Source of the DNA: an uncultured Bacteroidaceae bacterium
GTDB taxonomy: Bacteria; Bacteroidota; Bacteroidia; Bacteroidales; Bacteroidaceae
Assembly: GCA_905234745.1 (NCBI GenBank)
Contig: CAJOJD010000009.1
Location: 1,494-65,493 of the forward strand
Reading direction: 5' to 3'
Length of the DNA stretch: 64,000 bases
The notes beneath the pieces were generated by a model. That model was not told the origin of the DNA. It was given only the letters and a program-made list of their open reading frames with translations, and ran no database searches. Positions 57,434 to 64,000 of this stretch are shown here, in pieces (the first letter of the stretch is position 1; each line of letters opens with the position of its first letter). A program made the translations under genes and the position numbers.

Positions 57434-60400
57434 TTACTCAAGATTGATGCTAAGACCCAGACCACGCAACTCATGCAACAGCACGTTGAGTGATTCGGGG
57501 ATGCCGGGAGTCGGCATCGGATCACCTTTCACAATAGCCTCATAAGCCTTTGAACGGCCGGTAACGTCATCAGACTTGATAGTCAGGATCTCCTGCAGCA
57601 CGTGGCTTGCACCGAATGCCTCAAGAGCCCAAACCTCCATCTCACCGAAACGCTGACCACCGAACTGGGCCTTACCGCCAAGCGGCTGTTGAGTGATAAG
57701 AGAGTACGGACCTATTGAACGGGCGTGCATCTTGTCCTCAACCATGTGACCCAGCTTAAGCATATAGGTAACACCTACTGTAGCGCACTGGTCAAACGGT
57801 TCACCTGTACCGCCGTCATAAAGCTGTGTCTTACCGTAGCGCGGCAGACCTGCCTTGTCAGTCCAAACATTCAGATCATCTATGGTAGCACCGTCAAAGA
57901 TAGGAGTAGCGAACTTGACGCCAAGCTCACGGCCGGCGTGACCAAGAACGGTCTCGAATATCTGACCGATGTTCATACGTGAAGGCACACCCAGCGGGTT
58001 CAGAACGATATCGACGGGAGTACCATCGGCCAGGAACGGCATATCCTCCTGCTTAACCACGCGGGATACGATACCCTTGTTACCGTGACGACCGGCCATC
58101 TTGTCACCTACGCCGATCTTACGCTTCTTGGCAACGTAAACCTTAGCCATCTGGATGATGCCTGAAGGCAGCTCATCACCGATTGTAAGGGCAAATTTCT
58201 TACGCTTGTTCTCTGCATCGTACTCTTTGTACTTACGCAGGAAGTTTACGATCAGCTTTGATATGAGCTCGTTGGTGTGGGCATCGGATGTCCAGCTGTC
58301 AGACTGTACTGATGAGTAGTCAACAGACTCAAGAATCTGCTTGCTGAAACGCTGTCCCTTGGGGATAACCTCAATACCGAGCAGATCAAATACACCCTGT
58401 GACACCTTATTTGTAGTAAGGGTAACCAGTTTCTTTACAAGAATACCCTTAAGCTCGTTTACCTTATCCTCAAACTCAACGTCAATCATAGGCAGACGAG
58501 CCTTGTCGGCCTGACGTGAACTGCGGGTCTTGATGGCGCGTGAGAACAGCTTCTTGTCAATGACAACACCCTTCAGTGAAGGTGAAGCCTTGAGTGAAGC
58601 GTCCTTTACATCACCGGCCTTGTCACCGAAGATTGCACGAAGCAGCTTCTCTTCAGGTGAAGGATCGGACTCTCCCTTAGGAGTGATCTTACCGATAAGA
58701 ATGTCACCCGGCTGGATGTAAGCACCGATACGAACAATACCGTTCTCATCCAGATCCTTGGTGGCGTCATCGCTGACGTTAGGTATATCATTGGTGAGTT
58801 CCTCCATGCCGCGCTTTGTCTCGCGAACCTCAAGGATGAACTCCTCAACATGTACAGATGTAAGAATATCCTCACGAACAACACGCTCGTTCAGTACGAT
58901 GGCATCCTCATAGTTGTAACCCTTCCAAGGCATGTAGGCAACCAGAAGGTTCTTACCAAGGGCAAGCTCACCGTTCTGTGTCGAATAACCCTCAGTCAGG
59001 ATATCACCTGCCTTGACACGCTGACCAACCTCGCAGATAGGACGCAGGTCAATGGTCATGTTCTGGTTGGTACGACGGAACTTAGGCAGCTTGTACTCCT
59101 TCTCGGCGGGCTCAAAGCTTACGAACTCCTCGTCCTCGGTACGATCATACAGGATGCGGATAACGGCTGCGTCAACATAAGTGACGACACCCTCACCCTC
59201 GGCTGTGATCTGTGTACGTGAATCCTCGGCAAGCTGCTTCTCGATACCGGTACCTACGATAGGAGCCTCGGTACGCATCAGAGGAACGGCCTGGCGCATC
59301 ATGTTAGATCCCATCAGGGCACGGTTGGCATCATCGTGCTCCAGGAACGGAATCAGAGCGGCAGCGATTGAAGCAATCTGCTGGGGCGATACGTCCATGA
59401 GCTCAACCTCCTCGGGCGGAACGACAGGGAAGTCAGCGTCACGGCGTGCCTTTACGCGGGTACGGATGAACTTACCGTTCTCGTCGTAAGGAGCATTACC
59501 CTGACCTATGATTACACCCTCCTCTTCCTCAGCTGTGAGGTACTGAACCTCATCGTTGTTCAGATTTACATGGCAGTCCTTAACCTTACGGTACGGAGTC
59601 TCGATAAAGCCCAGGTCATTGATCTTTGCGTAGATGCAAAGAGATGATATAAGACCGATGTTAGGTCCTTCAGGAGTCTCGATCGGGCAGAGACGGCCAT
59701 AGTGTGTATAGTGTACGTCACGAACCTCGAATCCGGCGCGCTCACGTGACAGACCGCCAGGTCCGAGAGCGGACATACGGCGCTTGTGAGTGATCTCGGC
59801 CAGAGGATTGGTCTGGTCCATGAACTGTGACAGTGCGTTGGTTCCGAAGAACGAGTTGATCACAGCCGATACTGTCTTGGCGTTGATGAGGTCGGTAGGA
59901 GTGAAGACCTCGTTGTCACGTACGTTCATACGCTCGCGGATGGTGCGGGCCATACGGGCCAGACCGATTGCGAACTGGTTGGAGAGCTGCTCACCAACGG
60001 TACGTACACGACGGTTTGACAGGTGGTCGATATCATCAACCACAGCGTGTGAGTTTACAAGTTCTATCAGATACTTGATGATCTCAATAATATCCTCCTT
60101 GGTCAGAACACCGATGCTCATGTCGGTGGTAAGACCCAGCTTCTTGTTTACACGGTAACGGCCAACCTCACCCAGATCATAACGCTTTTCTGAGAAGAAC
60201 AGGTTGTTGATTACCTCGCGTGCACTTGAATCATCAGCAGGATCGGCATTTCGCAGCTGACGGTAGATATAGAGGACAGCCTCCTTCTCCGAGTTGCACG
60301 GATCCTTCTGTAAAGTGTTGAATATGATCGAATAGTCTGACTGTCCCTCGGTCTCCCTGTGAAGCAGGATAGTCTCCAGACCTGATTCAAGGATATCGTT

Positions 60401-61246
60401 GATGTTATCCTCGTTCAGTTCTGCCTCACGGTCTACTACAACCTCGTGACGGTCAATTGATACAACCTCACCGGTATCTGAATCCACAAAGTCCTCGATG
60501 CGGGTTCTCAAGACACGTGCGGCAAGCTTGCGTCCGATGCATTTCTTAAGATTGGTCTTGTTGACCTTTACCTCCTCGGCCAGGTCAAATATATCCACGA
60601 TGTCCTTATCGGTCTCAAAGCCGATAGCACGGAGCAGTGTTGTTACAGGGAGCTTTTTCTTACGGTCGATGTAAGCGTACATCACGTTGTTGATGTCTGT
60701 GGCAAACTCGATCCATGAGCCCTTGAACGGGATGATACGGGCCGAATAAAGCTGTGTTCCGTTAGAGTGCACGCTCTGTCCGAAGAACACGCCGGGTGAA
60801 CGGTGCAGCTGTGATACGACTACACGCTCGGCTCCGTTGATGACGAAAGTACCCTGTGCTGTCATGTACGGAATCGGGCCAAGGAATACGTCCTGTATAA
60901 CTGTTTCAAAATCCTCGTGATCAGGATCCTTGCAGGACAGTCTCAGCTTAGCCTTCAAAGGTACGCTAAATGTCAGACCATGCTCCAGACACTCTTCGAT
61001 GGTGTAGCGGGGCGGGTCAATGTAATAGTCCAGAAACTCCAGTTCGTAATTGTTCCGGGTATCGGTGATGGGGAAGTTCTCTGAGAATACTTTGTAGAGA
61101 CCTTCTTTCTTGCGTTTCTCAGGTGGTGTGTCCAACTGAAGGAAATCCTTGAATGATTTGAGCTGAACCTCAAGGAAATCAGGACACGGCATCGGGTTCC
61201 TTACGGAAGCGAAATTAATTCTCTGATTATCAGTGTTTGAAGACAT
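57434..61246 (-). CDS. rpoB: RNA polymerase subunit beta
   Basis: A 1270-residue subunit. The rifampicin pocket is [20 protein letters not shown] with [20 protein letters not shown] downstream, showing the usual sensitive-type residues (Asp in MDQTNP, His in THKRR, Ser in RRMSAL). Other blocks: [31 protein letters not shown] and the C-terminal clamp [19 protein letters not shown]. Full length. A structured 131-base spacer separates it from rplL. Confidence 0.98.
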   Translation of the reverse strand: MSSNTDNQRINFASVRNPMPCPDFLEVQLKSFKDFLQLDTPPEKRKKEGLYKVFSENFPITDTRNNYELEFLDYYIDPPRYTIEECLEHGLTFSVPLKAKLRLSCKDPDHEDFETVIQDVFLGPIPYMTAQGTFVINGAERVVVSQLHRSPGVFFGQSVHSNGTQLYSARIIPFKGSWIEFATDINNVMYAYIDRKKKLPVTTLLRAIGFETDKDIVDIFDLAEEVKVNKTNLKKCIGRKLAARVLRTRIEDFVDSDTGEVVSIDRHEVVVDREAELNEDNINDILESGLETILLHRETEGQSDYSIIFNTLQKDPCNSEKEAVLYIYRQLRNADPADDSSAREVINNLFFSEKRYDLGEVGRYRVNKKLGLTTDMSIGVLTKEDIIEIIKYLIELVNSHAVVDDIDHLSNRRVRTVGEQLSNQFAIGLARMARTIRERMNVRDNEVFTPTDLINAKTVSAVINSFFGTNALSQFMDQTNPLAEITHKRRMSALGPGGLSRERAGFEVRDVHYTHYGRLCPIETPEGPNIGLISSLCIYAKINDLGFIETPYRKVKDCHVNLNNDEVQYLTAEEEEGVIIGQGNAPYDENGKFIRTRVKARRDADFPVVPPEEVELMDVSPQQIASIAAALIPFLEHDDANRALMGSNMMRQAVPLMRTEAPIVGTGIEKQLAEDSRTQITAEGEGVVTYVDAAVIRILYDRTEDEEFVSFEPAEKEYKLPKFRRTNQNMTIDLRPICEVGQRVKAGDILTEGYSTQNGELALGKNLLVAYMPWKGYNYEDAIVLNERVVREDILTSVHVEEFILEVRETKRGMEELTNDIPNVSDDATKDLDENGIVRIGAYIQPGDILIGKITPKGESDPSPEEKLLRAIFGDKAGDVKDASLKASPSLKGVVIDKKLFSRAIKTRSSRQADKARLPMIDVEFEDKVNELKGILVKKLVTLTTNKVSQGVFDLLGIEVIPKGQRFSKQILESVDYSSVQSDSWTSDAHTNELISKLIVNFLRKYKEYDAENKRKKFALTIGDELPSGIIQMAKVYVAKKRKIGVGDKMAGRHGNKGIVSRVVKQEDMPFLADGTPVDIVLNPLGVPSRMNIGQIFETVLGHAGRELGVKFATPIFDGATIDDLNVWTDKAGLPRYGKTQLYDGGTGEPFDQCATVGVTYMLKLGHMVEDKMHARSIGPYSLITQQPLGGKAQFGGQRFGEMEVWALEAFGASHVLQEILTIKSDDVTGRSKAYEAIVKGDPMPTPGIPESLNVLLHELRGLGLSINLE

Positions 61247-61285
61247 ATAGGGGAGGTTATTAGGGAACTTGATTCTTTAACGCAC

Positions 61286-61342
61286 AAAAAGGTTAAGCAC
61301 CCTAGACAGCCCCATTTGGACTGTCATCGGGGTTACTTAACC
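61286..61342 (-). terminator. Attenuator-like hairpin between rplL and rpoB
   Basis: On the minus strand GGTTAAG (from 61342) pairs with CTTAACC (to 61291), with GACAG / CTGTC and a CCCC/GGGG-like inner part, then TTTTT (61290-61286). A small hairpin CCTGC-CTCACT-GCAGG precedes it. It sits in the same place as the partial terminator of other bacteria and would lower rpoBC relative to rplJL. Confidence 0.75.
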
Positions 61343-61377
61343 GTTTTTTCCTGCAGTGAGGCAGGTCTCTAAAGAAG

Positions 61378-61758
61378 TTACTTAAGTTCTACTTCTGCGC
61401 CAGCCTCTTCCAGAGTCTTCTTCATTGACTCGGCTTCGTTCTTGGCGAGACCTTCCTTAACTACTGAAGGAGCAGCGTCAACAAGATCCTTAGCCTCCTT
61501 CAGACCAAGACCGCAAGCCTCCTTGACTGCCTTAACGACAGCAAGCTTGTTTGCGCCAAAGCCCTTCAGTACTACGTCGAATGAAGACTTCTCCTCTGCA
61601 GCCTCAGCGCCAGCAGCGGCAGGACCAGCAGCGGCTACAGCTACAGCTGCGGCAGCGGGTTCAATTCCATATTCATCCTTCAGGATGGTTGCGAGTTCGT
61701 TGACCTCCTTAACGGTAAGGTTAACCAGTTGTTCTGCTAATGCTTTCAAATCAGCCAT
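61378..61758 (-). CDS. rplL: 50S ribosomal protein L7/L12
   Basis: A 126-residue stalk protein. The N-terminal dimer domain is followed by an Ala/Gly-rich hinge (residues ~37-55) and the factor-binding C-terminal domain [20 protein letters not shown] ... [19 protein letters not shown]. Ends 131 bases before rpoB. Confidence 0.97.
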   Translation of the reverse strand: MADLKALAEQLVNLTVKEVNELATILKDEYGIEPAAAAVAVAAAGPAAAGAEAAEEKSSFDVVLKGFGANKLAVVKAVKEACGLGLKEAKDLVDAAPSVVKEGLAKNEAESMKKTLEEAGAEVELK

Positions 61759-61775
61759 TGTTGTATAATGATAAA

Positions 61776-62300
61776 TTAATTCTCTCTTTCTCCAAGAGTC
61801 TTGAGGACTCCGTGGATGGTGTTTGCACCAGACTGCAGAGCAGAAATGACGTTCTTGGCCGGTGACTGCAGGAGTGCAATGACGTCGGCGATGAGCTCCT
61901 TCTTGCTCTTGATGTTGACCAGTGCCTCCAGCTGGTTGGCTCCGATGTAGAAGCTTTCCTCTGCGTAAGCAGCCTTGAGGCCCGGGATACCGGTTTTCTT
62001 GTCAGTAACGTCCTTCAGAAGCTTGGCGGGAGCGTTGGCTGCGTTTGACAGCATCAGAGCTGTGGTACCCTTAAGTGAGTCATACAGCGGTGAATAGTCT
62101 GCATCCAGCTGATCCAGTGCCTTCTGAAGAAGAGTGTTCTTGACAACGACCATCTTAACCTCACTCTTGAAGCACTTTCTGCGAAGGTCGCTTGTAGCCG
62201 ATGAGTTAAGACCGGTTACGTCAACCAGGTAGAAAGCTGAGTAGCTCTGAATTGTCTGCTTCAGGGACTCTATTACAAGTGCTTTATCTTCTTTCTTCAT
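61776..62300 (-). CDS. rplJ: 50S ribosomal protein L10
   Basis: A 174-residue stalk base protein. Starts [20 protein letters not shown] and has [21 protein letters not shown]-terminal helix for L7/L12 binding. Only 12 bases lie between rplA and rplJ, so the L10 leader site found upstream of rplJ in E. coli does not fit here. Confidence 0.96.
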   Translation of the reverse strand: MKKEDKALVIESLKQTIQSYSAFYLVDVTGLNSSATSDLRRKCFKSEVKMVVVKNTLLQKALDQLDADYSPLYDSLKGTTALMLSNAANAPAKLLKDVTDKKTGIPGLKAAYAEESFYIGANQLEALVNIKSKKELIADVIALLQSPAKNVISALQSGANTIHGVLKTLGEREN

Positions 62301-62312
62301 GATCGTCAGTTA

Positions 62313-63008
62313 TTATTCGTCAAATGACTTGGTATCAATCTTGATACCCTTGCTCATAGTACTTGAAAGATAAAGACTCTTGATATAAGTACCCTTAGCT
62401 GCAGAAGGTTTCAGTTTGATGATAGTATCAATAAACTCTTTTGCGTTCTCTCTGATAGCATCGGCAGTGAAAGATACCTTACCGATTGAAGTGTGGACGA
62501 TACCGCTCTTGTCAACCTTGAAGTCAATCTTACCTTGCTTGACCTCCTTGACAGCTTTGGCAACATCCATTGTTACTGTACCGCTCTTGGGGTTAGGCAT
62601 GAGTCCACGGGGACCCAGTACGCGACCAAGAGGACCAAGCTTACCCATGAGGGCAGGCTGGGTGATGATGACGTCGATGTCAGTCCAACCACCCTTGATC
62701 TTCTCGATGTACTCCTCAAAACCTACATAGTCAGCACCAGCCTCCTTTGCAGCTGCCTCCTGATCGGGAGTGCAGAGAGCAAGAACTCTGGTAACCTTAC
62801 CTGTACCGTTAGGAAGAGATACAACGCCACGGACCATCTGGTTGGCCTTACGGGGATCAACACCAAGACGAACGTCGATATCGACAGATGCGTCAAACTT
62901 AGTGGTGGTGATATCCTTGACCAACTGAGATGCCTCCTTGAGGGTATATGCCTTGCCGGCTTCTATCTTAGAAGCGACACTCTTTTGGTTTTTAGTCAGT
63001 TTACCCAT
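62313..63008 (-). CDS. rplA: 50S ribosomal protein L1
   Basis: A 231-residue 23S rRNA-binding protein. Conserved parts: [40 protein letters not shown] and [20 protein letters not shown]. It can repress its own operon in other bacteria. 32 bases separate it from rplK. Confidence 0.96.
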   Translation of the reverse strand: MGKLTKNQKSVASKIEAGKAYTLKEASQLVKDITTTKFDASVDIDVRLGVDPRKANQMVRGVVSLPNGTGKVTRVLALCTPDQEAAAKEAGADYVGFEEYIEKIKGGWTDIDVIITQPALMGKLGPLGRVLGPRGLMPNPKSGTVTMDVAKAVKEVKQGKIDFKVDKSGIVHTSIGKVSFTADAIRENAKEFIDTIIKLKPSAAKGTYIKSLYLSSTMSKGIKIDTKSFDE

Positions 63009-63040
63009 TTCTTGAAACTTTTTTTAAGTGAAAGCAAGGA

Positions 63041-63466
63041 TTAGTCCTTAACTGTGATTCCCATGCTTCTTGCGGTACCTGCTACCATTGAGATAGCTGA
63101 TTCCAGTGTGAAGCAGTTCAGGTCGGGCATCTTATCCTGTGCAATCGCTTCTACCTGAGCCTTTGTTACTGAAGCAACTTTCTTACGGTTAGGTTCGGGT
63201 GAACCGCCCTTAGCGCGTGAAGCCTCAAGCAACTGGATGGCTACAGGAGGAGTCTTTATGACAAAGTCGAATGACTTATCACTGTAGTAAGTGATGATCA
63301 CCGGCAGAGTCTTTCCTGATTTGTCCTGGGTTCTGGCGTTGAACTGCTTGCAAAACTCCATTATGTTCAAGCCCTTTGAACCGAGAGCCGGTCCTACGGG
63401 AGGTGATGGGTTTGCTGCGCCTCCTTTAATCTGTAATTTGATTAATCCAGCAACTTCTTTTGCCAT
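63041..63466 (-). CDS. rplK: 50S ribosomal protein L11
   Basis: A 141-residue protein at the GTPase centre. N-terminal [20 protein letters not shown] and the Pro-rich block are intact; C-terminal [20 protein letters not shown]. The 50-base gap to nusG holds a small CCTG-TTAC-CAGG hairpin near 63500-63513, a possible but unproven L1 target. Confidence 0.97.
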   Translation of the reverse strand: MAKEVAGLIKLQIKGGAANPSPPVGPALGSKGLNIMEFCKQFNARTQDKSGKTLPVIITYYSDKSFDFVIKTPPVAIQLLEASRAKGGSPEPNRKKVASVTKAQVEAIAQDKMPDLNCFTLESAISMVAGTARSMGITVKD

Positions 63467-63516
63467 TTTCCAAAAGTGAACACTATACGGAAAAGGTAAG
63501 CCTGGTAACAGGCGGC

Positions 63517-64000
63517 TTACATCTTCTCCACTTGCATAAAACCAAGATCTATAGGGGTCTTGCGACCAAAGATCTTGACCATGACCTTGAGCTTCTTCTT
63601 TGCGTCGTCAACCTCTTCAATGACACCATTGAAGCCTGAAAACGGTCCGAAGGTGACCTTCACTGTTTCGCCTACAGTGAACGGTACAAGAACCTCCTCT
63701 TGCGTCTCTTCGAGTTCATTCGCTGAACCCAATATCCTACTCACTTCTGAGGGACGGAGAGGCGTCGGATTATCCATGCCACCAAGAAATCCCAAAACGT
63801 TGGGGCAGCTTCTGAGGCGCTGCTTGATCTCTCCTACAAGGGCAGCCTCAACGAGGACATAACCCGGCAGATAGCTACGCTCCTTAACGACACGTTTGCC
63901 GTTCTGGACCTTAACCACCTTCTCTGTAGGGATAAGCACCTGACCAATGTATGCCTCAAGCTTGTTATTGCGGGTATCGGCCTCAAGATATTCCTTTACC
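63517..64000 (-). CDS. nusG: Transcription termination/antitermination protein NusG, 5' end beyond the window
   Basis: The visible 160 codons are the C-terminal two thirds. The frame is open to the window end ([20 protein letters not shown]), so an internal Met at 63939 is not the start. The NGN domain includes [16 protein letters not shown] and [19 protein letters not shown]; the KOW domain is [20 protein letters not shown]. It binds RNA polymerase and links to Rho or ribosomes. Confidence 0.95.
   Translation of the reverse strand, partial: VKEYLEADTRNNKLEAYIGQVLIPTEKVVKVQNGKRVVKERSYLPGYVLVEAALVGEIKQRLRSCPNVLGFLGGMDNPTPLRPSEVSRILGSANELEETQEEVLVPFTVGETVKVTFGPFSGFNGVIEEVDDAKKKLKVMVKIFGRKTPIDLGFMQVEKM

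Noticed and set aside
61776-62312. L10 autoregulatory leader before rplJ
   Set aside because: Only 12 bases separate rplA from rplJ, too few for the known structure.
1-64000. CRISPR array, prophage, integrase or insertion sequence
   Set aside because: No regularly spaced repeats and no integrase, transposase, terminase or capsid-like proteins were found in any frame.

Overview
The window looks like chromosomal DNA from a member of the order Bacteroidales (Bacteroides/Prevotella relatives). The reasons are: promoters with the Bacteroides-type -7 box TAnnTTTG, several with TTG 20 bases upstream; weak Shine-Dalgarno sequences; Bacteroidetes-style proteins (gamma/alpha-fused KorA, LepB with a large insert, KMGKS-type CysS, DUF4254, DUF4292, a TGS-uridine kinase fusion, sigma-54); and the nusG-rplKAJL-rpoBC order. 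G+C is about half by eye. No insertion sequence, prophage, CRISPR array or rRNA is seen. The species cannot be named from the sequence alone.

Layout. 1-3.4 kb: the end of a TonB-C-domain protein, then korAB (2-oxoglutarate:ferredoxin oxidoreductase), in which korB is frameshifted. 3.5 kb: tRNA-Arg(CCU). 3.6-9.2 kb: a GH127 glycosidase facing two secreted CE1-type esterases, likely a plant-polysaccharide set. 9.3-10.6 kb: a upp-type phosphoribosyltransferase and a hicAB toxin-antitoxin pair whose toxin lacks a normal start codon. 10.9-16 kb: pckA, a Gly/Met-rich secreted protein, dapB, lepB, WbqC. 16-21.7 kb: GT9 and DUF4254 on the minus strand, then acpP-fabF and a large lipoprotein. 21.6-24.9 kb (minus): a fused C26-M19 peptidase, an Lrp-type regulator and an FKBP lipoprotein. 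25-33 kb: TGS-uridine kinase, rpoN, purE, ispG, cysS, an M28 lipoprotein, sufE. 33-41 kb: a truncated copy of the start of paaK, then paaK-ACT-symporter-DUF975-iorA-iorB-aminotransferase, which together can interconvert aromatic amino acids and arylacetates. 41-48.9 kb: dgt, dut and an envelope set (TPR, DUF4292, EnvC-like), prfB, CYTH, VanZ, HhH. 48.9-53 kb: alkaline phosphatase, cyclophilin, a frameshifted ugd and a small secreted protein. 53-64 kb (minus): rpoC, rpoB, rplL, rplJ, rplA, rplK, nusG (partial).

The most unusual signal is a set of four intergenic palindromes between gene 3' ends. Two are single 31-bp units, exact reverse complements of each other. Two are double units with perfect arms of 31 and 36 bp; their arm sequences differ but both have the 6-base loop TTTTCG/CGAAAA. 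In two cases the outermost bases of the palindrome form the stop codons of both converging genes. They resemble REP/BIME elements. Other notable points are two apparent ~26-base deletions that break korB and ugd, the promoter-bearing fragment of paaK, and an ATA codon where hicA should start.
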